From Salinibacterium hongtaonis (lineage in GTDB: Bacteria; Actinomycetota; Actinomycetes; Actinomycetales; Microbacteriaceae), in NCBI RefSeq assembly GCF_003065485.1, contig NZ_CP026951.1, positions 2,170,001-2,234,000 on the forward strand: DNA of 64,000 bases. The letters run 5' to 3'. Position 1 is the stretch's first letter. The number at the start of each line of letters is the position of its first letter. Below the pieces are notes generated by a model that saw only the letters and a list, made by a program, of their open reading frames with translations, ran no database searches and was not told where the DNA came from. Shown one piece after another: positions 26,017 to 36,171 of the stretch. Position numbers and translations under genes: made by a program.

Positions 26017-27666
26017 ATGAGCGACAGCCTCGCTGCCCCCGTCGTAGAGATGACCGACATCTCCATCAGCTTTCCCGGCGTCAAGGCCCTCGACTCCGTG
26101 AACTTTCGCATGTACCCCGGGGAGGTTCACTCCCTTATGGGAGAGAACGGCGCCGGCAAATCCACCCTCATCAAGGCCCTCACCGGAGTCTATGAAATCG
26201 ACTCCGGCACCATCCTGCTGGGCGGTCAGCCACTGAGCGTGACGGGCCCCGCGCAGGCCCAGGAGGCTGGCATCAGCACGGTGTATCAGGAGATCAACCT
26301 GCTCTCGAATCTGTCGGTTGCCGAGAACATCATGCTCGGGCGGGAGCACCGCCGCTTCGGGCTCATTGACTGGAAGTCCACCCGTCGGCACGCGGCAAAG
26401 GTGCTTGAGGGTCTCAGCCTCGACATCGACCCCGCCTCTCCCCTCAGCTCGCACTCGCTCGCCGTTCAGCAACTCGTGGCCATCGCCCGGGCCATCGACA
26501 TCAAGGCGAAGGTGCTTATTCTCGACGAGCCGACGTCGAGCCTCGACGCCGACGAGGTCGCGGAGCTCTTTCGCATCATCCGCCGACTGAAGAATGACGG
26601 CGTCGCCGTGCTCTTCGTGAGCCACTTTCTCGACCAGGTGTACGAGATCGCCGACCGGCTGACGGTGCTCCGCAACGGGTCCCTCGTGGGCGAATACCGC
26701 ACCGAGCAGATCCTGCGCATCGAGCTCGTGCACAAGATGATCGGCAAGGACATTGAGCTCCTGGAGAAGCTCGAGACGCGCACCAAGGCAAGCGCCGAGG
26801 CCGGCGTCCCGGCGACCGAGCCGTTCCTGGCTGCAGAGGGAATCGGGCGAAAGGGCTCGGTCGAGCCAACCTCGCTCTCTCTCCAACCCGGCGAAATCGT
26901 GGGCCTCGCCGGCCTGCTCGGCTCCGGCCGCACCGAGCTTGCCCGGCTCATCTCCGGCGTCGACCGCGCCGAGACGGGAACCCTGCTGGTCGCGGGCCAG
27001 CAGCGGCGATTCCGCTCACCCCGCGCCGCCCTCAAAGACCGCATCGCTTATTCAAGCGAAGACCGAAAGCACGAGGGAATCGTCGACGACCTGAGCGTGC
27101 GCGACAACATTGTGCTCGCGCTGCAGAGCGACCGCGGGTGGTTCAGGCAGATCCCCAAGCGCCGGCAAGAAGAGCTCGCCGCCAGCTATATCTCGGCCCT
27201 CGGCATCCGCCCCGCCGACCCCAACACGCTCGTGCGCAACCTCAGCGGAGGCAATCAGCAGAAGGTGCTGCTCGCGCGGTGGCTGGCGGTGGCGCCGCGG
27301 CTGCTCGTTCTTGACGAACCGACCCGAGGCATTGACGTCGGCGCCAAGGCCGAGATTCAGCGGCTGATCGCCAACCTGGCCGAGGAGGGCATGTCGGTGC
27401 TCTTCATCTCGGCGGAGCTGGAGGAGGTTCTGCGGTTGAGCCACCGGGTCGCCGTCATGCGAGACAGGCGCAAGGTCGCCGACTTCGTCAACGACGACGT
27501 GACGGTGGGCGAAATCATGGCGCTCATCGCCAGCGGCTCAGACGACGAGACGGATGCTGGCGAAGATTCCCCGGCCGTGTCCGGTGATGACGCCGGCACC
27601 ATGGGCGCGGGCACGAGCGGCGCGGGCTCCGAGTCTGGCACCCCGAGCGTGAGGACAGGCGCATGA
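26017..27666 (+). CDS. ytfR: CUT2 importer ATPase, duplicated ABC domains
   Basis: A 549-residue ATP-binding protein with two fused ABC domains, as in all CUT2 sugar importers. The first has Walker [10 protein letters not shown] (about 43-51), Walker B LILDEPTSSLDADE and a Q-loop region VYQEINLLSNLSVAENI. The second has the degenerate P-loop LLGSGRTEL, then signature [15 protein letters not shown] and [16 protein letters not shown]. The extra C-terminal 40 residues are Gly/Ser/Asp-rich and unlike the family. ATG 26017 follows GAGGAGA. It overlaps the next permease by four bases. Confidence 0.94.
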   Translation: MSDSLAAPVVEMTDISISFPGVKALDSVNFRMYPGEVHSLMGENGAGKSTLIKALTGVYEIDSGTILLGGQPLSVTGPAQAQEAGISTVYQEINLLSNLSVAENIMLGREHRRFGLIDWKSTRRHAAKVLEGLSLDIDPASPLSSHSLAVQQLVAIARAIDIKAKVLILDEPTSSLDADEVAELFRIIRRLKNDGVAVLFVSHFLDQVYEIADRLTVLRNGSLVGEYRTEQILRIELVHKMIGKDIELLEKLETRTKASAEAGVPATEPFLAAEGIGRKGSVEPTSLSLQPGEIVGLAGLLGSGRTELARLISGVDRAETGTLLVAGQQRRFRSPRAALKDRIAYSSEDRKHEGIVDDLSVRDNIVLALQSDRGWFRQIPKRRQEELAASYISALGIRPADPNTLVRNLSGGNQQKVLLARWLAVAPRLLVLDEPTRGIDVGAKAEIQRLIANLAEEGMSVLFISAELEEVLRLSHRVAVMRDRRKVADFVNDDVTVGEIMALIASGSDDETDAGEDSPAVSGDDAGTMGAGTSGAGSESGTPSVRTGA

Positions 27667-28709
27667 CCACCCAACAAGCCGTCGCTTCCCGCGCCGTACG
27701 CAGCCGCCTCTTCTGGCCCGTGATCACCCTGGTCGCCCTTTTCGCCCTCAACGTGATCGTCTCCCCCTCGTTCCTCTCTATTCGGGTTCACGACGGACAC
27801 CTCTTCGGCAGCATCATCGACATCCTGCGCAACGGGTCACCGACCCTGCTCGTCGCTCTCGGCATGACGCTCGTGATCGCGACCCGCGGCATCGACCTCT
27901 CCGTCGGCGCGGTCGTGGCCATCTCGGGCGCCCTCGCCTGTTCGATCATCGCGGGCTCCCCCGACCCCGGCAGCGTCAACACCGTTCTGGTCGCCATCGG
28001 GGTCGCTCTCGCGTTCTCGCTCATTCTTGGAGTGTGGAACGGCCTCCTCGTCTCGGTCTTCGGCATCCAACCGATCATCGCCACCCTCATCCTCATGACG
28101 GCGGGCCGCGGCATCGCGATGCTCATCACAGAGGGCCAGATCATCACGGTTTCGAGCCCCGCCTACAAGGTCATCGGCGGGGGTTATTGGCTTGGCCTGC
28201 CCGCCTCAATCATCATCGCCGGCGCCATGTTCCTCATCGTGGGGCTGCTCACGCGGCGCACCGCGCTCGGCATGCTCATCGAATCGGTCGGCATCAACCC
28301 CACGGCGAGCCGACTCGCCGGCGTAAGGGCGCGGAGCATCACCTGGACCGTCTACGTCTTCAGCGCATTCTGCGCTGGAGTCGCCGGCATCATGATCAGC
28401 TCCAATGTCACGGCGGCCGACGCCAACAACGCTGGCCTCTGGATCGAGATGGATGCCATCCTGGCGGTCGTGATCGGCGGCACCTCCCTCATGGGCGGGC
28501 GCTATTCGCTCACCGGCACCCTCGTCGGGGCCTTCATCATCCAGACCCTCACGACGACGGTGTACACGGTGGGCATCGCGCCCGAGATCACGCTCGTGTT
28601 CAAGGCCCTCGTCGTCATCGCCGTCTGTCTTCTGCAATCTCCCGCAATGCAGGAGCGGCTGCGCAAGCGCAGGGCGACGACAACCACGACGGCAAAGGCG
28701 GCGGCATAA
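27663..28709 (+). CDS. ytfT: CUT2 importer permease 1
   Basis: An inner-membrane permease of the BPD_transp_2 (RbsC-like) family, 348 residues and about ten helices. Landmarks are LLVALGMTLVIATRGIDLSVG (the conserved helix 3-4 loop), FGIQPIIATLILMTAGRG and IGGTSLMGGRYSLTGTLVGA. The start overlaps the ytfR stop (ATGA), and the stop shares one base with the start of the next permease. It probably forms a heterodimer with the YjfF-like subunit. The basic Thr/Ala-rich tail is cytoplasmic. Confidence 0.92.
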   Translation: MTTQQAVASRAVRSRLFWPVITLVALFALNVIVSPSFLSIRVHDGHLFGSIIDILRNGSPTLLVALGMTLVIATRGIDLSVGAVVAISGALACSIIAGSPDPGSVNTVLVAIGVALAFSLILGVWNGLLVSVFGIQPIIATLILMTAGRGIAMLITEGQIITVSSPAYKVIGGGYWLGLPASIIIAGAMFLIVGLLTRRTALGMLIESVGINPTASRLAGVRARSITWTVYVFSAFCAGVAGIMISSNVTAADANNAGLWIEMDAILAVVIGGTSLMGGRYSLTGTLVGAFIIQTLTTTVYTVGIAPEITLVFKALVVIAVCLLQSPAMQERLRKRRATTTTTAKAAA

Positions 28710-29719
28710 TGACCACGACCCTCCCCCCGATCGCCCCGCTCTCCTCGCGCAGCAGGCTCGCTCGGTTCATCCCGTCGTCCCGGTACACGTCTGTTCTGGT
28801 CACCCTCGTGCTGCTTGTCGCCATGTTCGGTGTGGGTTCTGCGCGCTACAGGGGGTTCGCCTCCGGTCAGGTCGTGATGAACCTCTTCATCGACAACGCT
28901 TTTCTCATCGTGCTCGCGGTGGGCATGACCTTTGTGATTCTTACGGGAGGAATCGACCTCTCCGTCGGCGCCGTCGTCGCACTGTCGACCATGATGGCCG
29001 CGAGTCTGCTGCGAGACGGTTGGAACCCCGCGGCCGTCATCGTCGTCGTGCTCGTCGCAACCTCGGGGCTAGGCCTGCTGGTGGGCCTCGTGATTCACTA
29101 CTTCGACATCCAACCGTTCATCGCCACGCTCGCCGCCATGTTCCTCGCTCGGGGCCTCTGCTACGTGATCAGCCTCGACTCAATCTCGATCACCAATCCG
29201 TTCTTTGTGAGCCTTGCGCAGACGCGAATACCGCTGGCCGACAGGCTCAGCATCACCCCATCCGTCATCATCGCGGTGGTCGTCGTGGCTATCGCCTTTG
29301 TCGTACTGCACTTCACCCGAACGGGCCGCACCGTCTATGCGATTGGCGATGGCGGCCAGTCCGCCCACCTCATGGGCTTGCCCGTCGTGCGCACCAAAGT
29401 GCTCGTCTATGTGATCAGCGGGTTCTGTTCCGGCATCGCCGGCATCCTCTTTAGCCTCTACACCCTCTCGGGCTACAGCCTGACGGCGGTCGGGATGGAA
29501 CTCGATGCGATTGCCGCCGTCGTCATCGGCGGCACCCTGCTCACGGGGGGCTACGGCTTCGTTCTGGGATCCCTGCTCGGAGTGCTTGTGCTGGGCGTGA
29601 TCCAAACCATCATCAGCTTTGAGGGAACCCTCAGCTCGTGGTGGACAAGGATCGTGGTGGGCGGCCTGTTGCTGCTGTTCATCATCCTGCAGCGCCTCCT
29701 CACCGCGCGGCAGCGCTGA
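28709..29719 (+). CDS. yjfF: CUT2 importer permease 2
   Basis: The second permease, 336 residues, with the same core motifs: VLAVGMTFVILTGGIDLSVGAV, FDIQPFIATLAAMFLARGLCY and VIGGTLLTGGYGFVLGSLLG. ATG 28709 shares its A with the TAA of the previous gene, giving one-base overlap coupling. Upstream in-frame translation belongs to no known protein and lies inside ytfT. The LacI gene at 29801 follows after 81 bases. Confidence 0.92.
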   Translation: MTTTLPPIAPLSSRSRLARFIPSSRYTSVLVTLVLLVAMFGVGSARYRGFASGQVVMNLFIDNAFLIVLAVGMTFVILTGGIDLSVGAVVALSTMMAASLLRDGWNPAAVIVVVLVATSGLGLLVGLVIHYFDIQPFIATLAAMFLARGLCYVISLDSISITNPFFVSLAQTRIPLADRLSITPSVIIAVVVVAIAFVVLHFTRTGRTVYAIGDGGQSAHLMGLPVVRTKVLVYVISGFCSGIAGILFSLYTLSGYSLTAVGMELDAIAAVVIGGTLLTGGYGFVLGSLLGVLVLGVIQTIISFEGTLSSWWTRIVVGGLLLLFIILQRLLTARQR

Positions 29720-29800
29720 GCTCGTCGTTCGCGGCGATGCGCGGTCAGACCACGATGCACAGGCATAATTTGAACAGGGCGGATACAAGGGGCGTGCACG

Positions 29801-30859
29801 GTGAGTAGCGATGACAAGGCGCGCGTCGCGAATATCTTCGACGTAGCGCGCCTCGCCGGGGTCTCGCATCAGACCGTTTCTCGGGTGGTGAACGACCTGC
29901 CCAATGTGCGCCCAGCCACGCGCAAACGGGTCGAGGATGCCATCCGCCAGCTTCGATACCGCCCCAGCACCAACGCCCGCGCCCTCGTGACCCGGCGATC
30001 GCGCATGATCGGCGTCATAACGACGGGCAACCCCGATTACGGGCCTTCGTCCACACTGCAGGCCTTCACAGAAGCGTCGCGCGGAGCCCGCTACAACGTG
30101 AGCATCACAAGCATGCTCGAGGCCGACCCAGTGTCGATGCGAGCCGCGGTGGAGACCCTCCTGTCCCAGAGCATCGAGGCCATGGTTCTGATTGCCGCCC
30201 ATCGCGGCGCCCTCGATTCGATTCAGGGGCTCGACATCGGAGTGCCCCTTGTCGCCGTCGACAGCAGCTCGCGGCCCGGCTTCCACAGCGTTTCCATCGA
30301 CCAGTTCCACGGCGCTCGTCTCGCCACGCAGCACCTCATCGACCTCGGGCACCGCTCCATAGTGCATCTCGCGGGGCCCAGTCATTCTATGGATGCCTCG
30401 GAACGGGAGCGCGGATGGCGCGCGGCCCTCTCGGCCGCCGGGCTCGTCGCGCGAGCGCCCCTCGAGGGCGACTGGAGCCCCCACAGCGGCTACGAACTCG
30501 GCAGCGCACTCGCGGCCGCTGGGGACTTCACGGCGATGGTCTGCGGCAACGACCAGATGGCGCTGGGCGCTATGTTCGCGCTTCGGGAGCGCGGCATCCG
30601 GGTGCCAGAGGATGTCAGCATCGTGGGGTTCGACGACATCCCCGAGAGCGCTTTCTTCACCCCTCCCCTCACGACGGTGCATCAGGATTTTGCCGGCCTG
30701 GGCAGCGACATCATGGCGAGACTTCTCGACCTTTTGCACGAGGACGATGTTCCCGATGCGCTTCCGCAGCGGGTGCCGACTCTTGTCTCTCGCGAGTCGA
30801 CGGCTCCTCCGCAATCGTCGCCCGTGGCCGTCGCAGCCCCCCAGCTGCGACGGCCTTAG
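29801..30859 (+). CDS. LacI-family regulator of the ytfQRT-yjfF operon (inferred)
   Basis: A 352-residue repressor: helix-turn-helix ANIFDVARLAGVSHQTVSRV (about 10-29), hinge RPSTNARALVTRRSRMIGV, and a sensor domain ending SIVGFDDIPESAFFTPPLTTV. A GTG start follows CAAGGGG. It is close in type to the araR-like protein at 40272 (both have the QTVSRV recognition helix and ARALVT hinge), so their operators may be related. Its position after the importer, and the operator at the ytfQ promoter, make that operon its likely target. It converges on mmsB with six bases between the stops. Confidence 0.87.
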   Translation: MSSDDKARVANIFDVARLAGVSHQTVSRVVNDLPNVRPATRKRVEDAIRQLRYRPSTNARALVTRRSRMIGVITTGNPDYGPSSTLQAFTEASRGARYNVSITSMLEADPVSMRAAVETLLSQSIEAMVLIAAHRGALDSIQGLDIGVPLVAVDSSSRPGFHSVSIDQFHGARLATQHLIDLGHRSIVHLAGPSHSMDASERERGWRAALSAAGLVARAPLEGDWSPHSGYELGSALAAAGDFTAMVCGNDQMALGAMFALRERGIRVPEDVSIVGFDDIPESAFFTPPLTTVHQDFAGLGSDIMARLLDLLHEDDVPDALPQRVPTLVSRESTAPPQSSPVAVAAPQLRRP

Positions 30860-30865
30860 CCGGGG

Positions 30866-32218
30866 TCACTCTCCAGAGACTCCGACCCGGGTGTCTGCCG
30901 CCGGAGCCTCAGGAGCAGGCGGAGTGGTCGCGCCGGCCTGGGGAGCACCGGGCTTGCCCGTGTCCTTGGGCTTGTCGTCACCCTTTGCCTTATCCACAAC
31001 GGCCCACGACTTGGGTGTCGCCCGGCGCCCGCCGGAGCGACGCTTGTTGAAGACGTCGAACGCCACGGCGAGGAGCAACACCATGCCCTTAATGAACTGC
31101 TGGTAGTCGGTGCTGACACCCATGAGGGACATGCCGTTGTTGAGCACACCCATGATCAGACCACCGGTGATGGCTCCCGTGACCGTGCCGATTCCGCCGG
31201 TGACCGCAGCGCCGCCGATAAAGGCCGCCGCGATCGCATCGAGCTCGAAGAGGTTGCCAGCCCCGGGCCCGGCGGAGTTCAGTCGACCCGTGAAGACGAG
31301 GCCGGCGAGCGCCGCGAGCACACCCATGTTGACGAAGAGGTAAAAGTCGACCTTCTGCGTCTTGATGCCGGAGAGCTGGGCGGCGTGCAGGTTGCCACCT
31401 CTCGCATAGATGTGGCGACCGAACACGCTTCGGTTCATTACCGCGGTGTAGACCACCACGAGCACGCCGAGCACCAGGAGCACGATGGGGGTGCCACGCG
31501 AACCCGGGGCAATGCCGAGCAGGTACGTAAGGCCGAGAACGAGCACGCCGGTGAAGGCGAGCTTGGCCACGAACCAGGCCAGCGGCTCGACCTCGAGGCC
31601 GTACTTGACGCGGGATATGCGGCCCTTGAGCTGCGAACTCACGAGCATGATGAGGGCGATGACGCCGAGCCCCACCGTGATCCACTCCGCCGCCGAAGCG
31701 CTTGCCGGAAACAGCTGGGGGAACACGTAGCCGCCGCCGAGTTGGCGGTATTCATTGGGGAACGGAGTGATGCGTTGGTTGCCCAGCACAATCTGCGTGA
31801 GCCCCCGAAAGATGAGCATGCCGGCGAGCGTGACGATAAAGGCGGGGATGCCCACGTAGGCAATCCAGAACCCTTGCCACGCCCCAACCAGGGCACCGAC
31901 CAGCAGCGACGCGATGATCGCAACCCACCAAGGCGTACCCCACGATTGGATCATGATGCCGGATATGGCTCCGACGAAGGCCGCAACCGACCCGACCGAA
32001 AGGTCGATATGGCCCGCAATGATCAGCATGACCATGCCAATCGCAAGAATCAGAATGTAGCTGTTCTGCACGATGATGTTCGACACGTTGCCCGCAGTGA
32101 GCAGTCGTCCATCCGTGAGCACCTGAAACAGCAACACGATCACGATCAACGCGATGAAAATGCCAATCTGGCGCATCCTGCTGGCCAAGAAGCCCAGCGA
32201 TTCTGTCAGGGCGCTCAT
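30866..32218 (-). CDS. mmsB: CUT2 monosaccharide importer permease
   Basis: An inner-membrane permease of 450 residues (MmsB/GguB/XylH type). The core motifs are ILAIGMVMLIIAGHIDLSVG, YVGIPAFIVTLAGMLIFRG and FIGGAAVTGGIGTVTGAITG. At about 450 residues it is longer than RbsC-type permeases because of an extra cytoplasmic loop, normal for this subgroup. The C-terminal 60 residues are Lys/Pro/Ala-rich and presumably cytoplasmic. Its start codon directly follows the mmsA stop. It is the last gene of the arabinose operon. Confidence 0.92.
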   Translation of the reverse strand: MSALTESLGFLASRMRQIGIFIALIVIVLLFQVLTDGRLLTAGNVSNIIVQNSYILILAIGMVMLIIAGHIDLSVGSVAAFVGAISGIMIQSWGTPWWVAIIASLLVGALVGAWQGFWIAYVGIPAFIVTLAGMLIFRGLTQIVLGNQRITPFPNEYRQLGGGYVFPQLFPASASAAEWITVGLGVIALIMLVSSQLKGRISRVKYGLEVEPLAWFVAKLAFTGVLVLGLTYLLGIAPGSRGTPIVLLVLGVLVVVYTAVMNRSVFGRHIYARGGNLHAAQLSGIKTQKVDFYLFVNMGVLAALAGLVFTGRLNSAGPGAGNLFELDAIAAAFIGGAAVTGGIGTVTGAITGGLIMGVLNNGMSLMGVSTDYQQFIKGMVLLLAVAFDVFNKRRSGGRRATPKSWAVVDKAKGDDKPKDTGKPGAPQAGATTPPAPEAPAADTRVGVSGE

Positions 32219-33751
32219 CTACTGCTCCTTCTCTTTCGTCATGTACTGCATGAGCGCTTCGGGCGATGCGTCCGCGATGCTCATTTCGCCGGTGATGTGG
32301 CCCTCTGACAGCGCATAGATGCGATCGGAGATGCCCATGAGCTCAGGCAGCTCCGAGGAGATCACGATGACCGCCTTCCCCTGCGCAGCGAGCCTGTTGA
32401 TGATCGTGTAAATCTCGTACTTTGCCCCGACATCGATGCCACGGGTCGGCTCGTCGAGAATCAGCACGTCGGGGTCGGAGAACATCCACTTAGAGAGCAC
32501 GACCTTCTGCTGGTTTCCGCCAGATAGCTGACCCGTTACTGTGGCGACCGAGGGCGCCTTGATGTTCATGCTCTTGCGGTAGTCGGCGGCGACAACGTAC
32601 TCCTCGTTGTCGTCGACCCACCCGCTCTTCGCCAGCTTGGTCAGCGCGGCCGCCGAGATGTTTCGCTTGATGTCCTCGATGAGGTTCAGGCCATAGCGCT
32701 TGCGGTCCTCAGTGGCATAAGCGATGCCGCTCGCGATCGCATCCGCAACCGTTTTGACCTTGACCTCCTCGCCGCGCACATACACGCGGCCGGAGATGCC
32801 CGACCCATAGGAACGGCCGAAGATACTCATGGCGAGCTCCGTGCGGCCAGCGCCCATGAGCCCTGCGATGCCGACAACCTCGCCAGCCCGCGCCGTGAGG
32901 TTGGCGTTGTGGATAACGACCCTGTCGTGCTCTGTGGGGTGATGCACCGTCCAGTCCTCGACGCGAAAGATCTCGTCACCGATCTTGGGGGTGCGGTCGG
33001 GGTAGCGGTGCTCAAGGTCTCGCCCCACCATCCCCTTGATGATGCGGTTCTCCGAAATCTCGTCGCTCTTCATATCGAGCGTCTCAATAGCGCGCCCATC
33101 CCGAATGATCGTGACCTTGTCGGCGATCGCCTTAATCTCATTGAGTTTGTGACTGATGATGATCGACGTGATCCCCTGCCCCTGAAGGTGCTTGATCAGG
33201 TCGAGCAGGTGAGCAGAATCCTCGTCGTTGAGCGCCGCGGTCGGCTCATCGAGAATCAGCAGCTTGACCTCTTTGGAGAGGGCCTTGGCAATCTCGACGA
33301 GCTGCTGCTTGCCGACACCGATATCCGTGATCTTGGTTGTGGGGTTGTCGCTGAGGCCCACCCTGGCCAGCAGCTTTGCCGCCTCGAGGTTGGTTTTGTT
33401 CCAGTCGATGAAGCCACGGCGTTGAATCTCATTGCCGAGAAAGATGTTCTCGGCGATCGAGAGAAAGGGGCTCAGGGCGAGCTCCTGGTGGATGATGACG
33501 ATGCCGCTCTTTTCGCTGTCGCGAATGTCACGAAAGCTCACTGGCTCGTTCTCGAAGAGGATCTCCCCCTCGTAGGTTCCGTGCGGGTATACGCCCGAAA
33601 GCACCTTCATGAGCGTTGACTTGCCTGCACCGTTCTCCCCGCAGATCGCGTGGATCTCCCCGCGAGCCACGTTCAGACTCACATCCTGCAGCGCCTTCAC
33701 GCCGGGGAAGGTCTTGGTGATGCTGCGCATCTCGAGAATGTTGGCGACCAT
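32219..33751 (-). CDS. mmsA: CUT2 monosaccharide importer ATPase, duplicated ABC domains
   Basis: A 510-residue double-ABC ATPase (MmsA/GguA/XylG type). The first domain has [16 protein letters not shown] and [16 protein letters not shown]. The second has [32 protein letters not shown] and [18 protein letters not shown] 33751 is preferred to an upstream TTG because GAGGCAGGG is then a usable ribosome site. It powers uptake with mmsB and one or both ChvE-type binding proteins upstream. A hairpin separates it from the second binding-protein gene. Confidence 0.93.
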   Translation of the reverse strand: MVANILEMRSITKTFPGVKALQDVSLNVARGEIHAICGENGAGKSTLMKVLSGVYPHGTYEGEILFENEPVSFRDIRDSEKSGIVIIHQELALSPFLSIAENIFLGNEIQRRGFIDWNKTNLEAAKLLARVGLSDNPTTKITDIGVGKQQLVEIAKALSKEVKLLILDEPTAALNDEDSAHLLDLIKHLQGQGITSIIISHKLNEIKAIADKVTIIRDGRAIETLDMKSDEISENRIIKGMVGRDLEHRYPDRTPKIGDEIFRVEDWTVHHPTEHDRVVIHNANLTARAGEVVGIAGLMGAGRTELAMSIFGRSYGSGISGRVYVRGEEVKVKTVADAIASGIAYATEDRKRYGLNLIEDIKRNISAAALTKLAKSGWVDDNEEYVVAADYRKSMNIKAPSVATVTGQLSGGNQQKVVLSKWMFSDPDVLILDEPTRGIDVGAKYEIYTIINRLAAQGKAVIVISSELPELMGISDRIYALSEGHITGEMSIADASPEALMQYMTKEKEQ

Positions 33752-33784
33752 TCCCTGCCTCAATTCGTTGTCGAAGTTGCGGAT

Positions 33785-33818
33785 GCTCGGTGGGGCACCG
33801 GAGGGCGCCCCACCGAGC
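33785..33818 (-). other. Intercistronic hairpin between the second chvE gene and mmsA
   Basis: Perfect 12-bp stem GCTCGGTGGGGC / GCCCCACCGAGC with a ten-base loop and no T tract. Confidence 0.8.
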
Positions 33819-33832
33819 GGGGTGTGGAGCTG

Positions 33833-34939
33833 TTAGAAGGTGCCCTTGTCGTAGTAACCGCTCTCGATGAGCACCTTTTCGTAGTTGCCAACCGTGACGA
33901 TCGTCGACTCAAGCAGGAACGACGGCACAATCTTCTCGCCGTTGTCGTAGGTCTCGGTGTCGTTGACCTCAGGCTCGTCGCCATTGAGAACGGCGTCAAC
34001 CATCTCCACGGCCTGCGCACCGAGAAGGCGCGTGTCCTTAAAGATCGTCGAGTACTGCTCGCCGGCGATGATGGACTTCACCGAGCCCTCTTCTGCATCC
34101 TGACCCGTAACGATGGGAAGGTCGCTTGCTGAGTAGCCGCCAGCCGTGAGGGCCGAGATGATGCCGATCGAGAGACCGTCATAGGGGGAGAGCACACCGT
34201 CGAGCTTGGTGCCGCCGATCACCGTGAGCAGGTCATCCATACGGTCCTGGGCCGTTGCCGGGTCCCAGCGCAGAATTGCTGCCTGCTCGAACTGGGTCTG
34301 GCCAGAGGGCACGACGATGACGCCGCTCTCCATGTAGGGCTCGAGCACCGACATCGCACCGTTCCAGAAGAACGTGGCGTTATTGTCGTCGGGGCTGCCG
34401 CCGAAGAGTTCGACGTTGAATGGCCCCGTTGCGCCGGTCTCTGCGCCGCTCTCGTCGAGAAGGCCGAGGCCCGTCACGAGTGAGGTTGCCTGCTGCACGC
34501 CGACCTCGAAGTTGTCGAAGGTCGTGTAGTAGTCAACATGCTCGGACCCGTTGATCAGGCGGTCGTAGGCAATAACGGGGATCTCCTGGGCCGCTGCCTG
34601 ATCCAGCACCTCCGTGAGGGCGGTGCCATCAATTGCGGCGATGACGAGAGCCTTGGCGCCTCCAGAGATCATGTTCTCCAGCTGTGAGAGCTGAGTGGAG
34701 ATGTCGTCGTTGGCGTACTGCAGGTCGACCTTGTACCCGAGATCTTCGAGCGAGGCCTTCACGTTGTCGCCGTCGGCGATCCAGCGTTCGGAGGTCTGCG
34801 TCGGCATCGAAACGCCAACGATGGCACCCTCGGTGTCTCCTTCTGCTCCTCCGCCTGTGCGGTCTCCCGAGCATCCTGCTAGTGCGAGAACGAGCGCGCT
34901 CGCGGCGGCGATGCCGGTGAGTAACTTCTTTGTTTTCAC
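33833..34939 (-). CDS. chvE: ChvE-type multiple-monosaccharide-binding lipoprotein, paralogue 2
   Basis: A 368-residue lipoprotein (lipobox ALAGC) of the ChvE/XylF class. Diagnostic segments are [54 protein letters not shown] and [21 protein letters not shown]. It keeps the ChvE-like [10 protein letters not shown] in the ligand lobe. GTG 34939 is preceded by AAAGGA. It is the downstream copy of a tandem duplication and lies between two hairpins. It likely binds arabinose or related sugars for MmsAB. Confidence 0.92.
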   Translation of the reverse strand: MKTKKLLTGIAAASALVLALAGCSGDRTGGGAEGDTEGAIVGVSMPTQTSERWIADGDNVKASLEDLGYKVDLQYANDDISTQLSQLENMISGGAKALVIAAIDGTALTEVLDQAAAQEIPVIAYDRLINGSEHVDYYTTFDNFEVGVQQATSLVTGLGLLDESGAETGATGPFNVELFGGSPDDNNATFFWNGAMSVLEPYMESGVIVVPSGQTQFEQAAILRWDPATAQDRMDDLLTVIGGTKLDGVLSPYDGLSIGIISALTAGGYSASDLPIVTGQDAEEGSVKSIIAGEQYSTIFKDTRLLGAQAVEMVDAVLNGDEPEVNDTETYDNGEKIVPSFLLESTIVTVGNYEKVLIESGYYDKGTF

Positions 34940-34974
34940 TGGGTGTTCCTTTTCTCTTGGGACTTCTCTTGGGC

Positions 34975-35009
34975 CCCGGAGGGGCGCGATGTCGTCGCGC
35001 CCCTCCGGG
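34975..35009 (-). other. Intercistronic hairpin between the two chvE paralogues
   Basis: Perfect 15-bp stem beginning CCCGGAGGGGCG and ending CGCCCCTCCGGG, loop TGTCG, no T tract. It is the strongest hairpin in the window. Confidence 0.9.
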
Positions 35010-35024
35010 AGGTGTGAGCGGGTA

Positions 35025-36128
35025 TTACTCGAGGTCGGACGCCTCGTAGTAGCCGCCCCCGATCAGGATGTCTTCGTAGTTGTCGAGCGTCACGACCTGC
35101 GATTCGAGCAGGAACGACGGCACGACCTTCTCTCCGTTGTCATAGGTTTTCGTGTCGTTGACCTCGGGCTTCTCGCCGTTCAAAATGGCCTGCACCATTT
35201 CGACGGCCTGCGCACCGAGCAGGCGAGTGTCCTTGAAGATCGTGGAGTACTGCTCTCCAGAGATGATCGCCTTGACACCTCCCACGTCGGCATCCTGGCC
35301 CGTGATCACGGGGATGTCGCCCGCATAGCCGCCAGAGCTGAGCGCGGCGATGATGCCGGATGCGAGGCCATCGTTGGGTGCGAGAACCGCGTCGAGCTTG
35401 GTGTCTCCGATGATCGTGAGCAGGTTCTCCATGCGGTCCTGCGCGTTCTCGGCAAGCCACCCGGGGGTTGCCGCCTGCTCGAAGGCCGTCTGGCCGGAGG
35501 GCACGACTACTACGCCGCTCTCCATGTAGGGCTGGAGCACCGACATGGCGCCGTCCCAGAAGAACGTTGCGTTGTTGTCGTCGGGGCTGCCGGCGAAGAC
35601 CTCAATGTTGAAGGGCCCCACCTCTCCCGTGTCTGCTCCGCTCGCATCAAGCACACCCAGCCCCGTGAGGAGAGAGGTGGCCTGCTGCTCGCCAACCGCA
35701 AAGTTGTCGAAGGTCGTGTAATAGTCCACGTTCTCCGAACCGAGAATCAGCCGGTCATAGGCGATTACGGGGATGTCGGCATCCGCGGCCTGCTGCAGCA
35801 CGCTCGTCAGCGTCGTGCCGTCGATCGAGGCGATGATGAGCGCCTTGGCACCGCTCGTGATCATGTTCTCGAGCTGCGAGATCTGGGTAGCGATGTCGTC
35901 GTTGGCATATTGCAGGTCAACGTCGTAGCCGAGCTCTTCGAGCTCGCTCTGCACATTGTTTCCATCGGCAATCCACCGTTCCAGCTGCTGACTGGGCATC
36001 GAAACGCCCACGAGGCCGCCTTCGGCATCATCGCCGCCGCCGCCCGAGCGATCTCCCGAGCATCCGGCCAGACCGAGCACGAGTGCACTCGCAGCGGCAA
36101 CGCCGGCGAGGTACTTTCTCTTGTTCAC
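35025..36128 (-). CDS. chvE: ChvE-type multiple-monosaccharide-binding lipoprotein, paralogue 1
   Basis: A 367-residue lipoprotein (lipobox LGLAGC) clearly duplicated from its downstream neighbour; long stretches such as [18 protein letters not shown] are identical. It differs at likely ligand-contacting places: [10 protein letters not shown] replaces [10 protein letters not shown], and [13 protein letters not shown] replaces [16 protein letters not shown] 36128 is chosen because GGAAGG lies seven bases upstream, whereas the earlier ATG overlaps that ribosome site. It follows araA after 43 bases in the same operon. Confidence 0.92.
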   Translation of the reverse strand: MNKRKYLAGVAAASALVLGLAGCSGDRSGGGGDDAEGGLVGVSMPSQQLERWIADGNNVQSELEELGYDVDLQYANDDIATQISQLENMITSGAKALIIASIDGTTLTSVLQQAADADIPVIAYDRLILGSENVDYYTTFDNFAVGEQQATSLLTGLGVLDASGADTGEVGPFNIEVFAGSPDDNNATFFWDGAMSVLQPYMESGVVVVPSGQTAFEQAATPGWLAENAQDRMENLLTIIGDTKLDAVLAPNDGLASGIIAALSSGGYAGDIPVITGQDADVGGVKAIISGEQYSTIFKDTRLLGAQAVEMVQAILNGEKPEVNDTKTYDNGEKVVPSFLLESQVVTLDNYEDILIGGGYYEASDLE

Positions 36129-36171
36129 AGTGCTTCCTTCCATGTGGTTGAGGTGGTGCGGGATGGTGCGG

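Noticed and set aside
28034-28708. An upstream in-frame extension of yjfF inside ytfT
   Set aside because: The extension is a shadow of ytfT; the overlapping ATG at 28709 matches the family N-terminus.
29180-30814. A 544-codon antisense frame over yjfF and the LacI gene
   Set aside because: Shadow frame covering two well-supported genes; composition rich in Arg/His/Gly with no motif.
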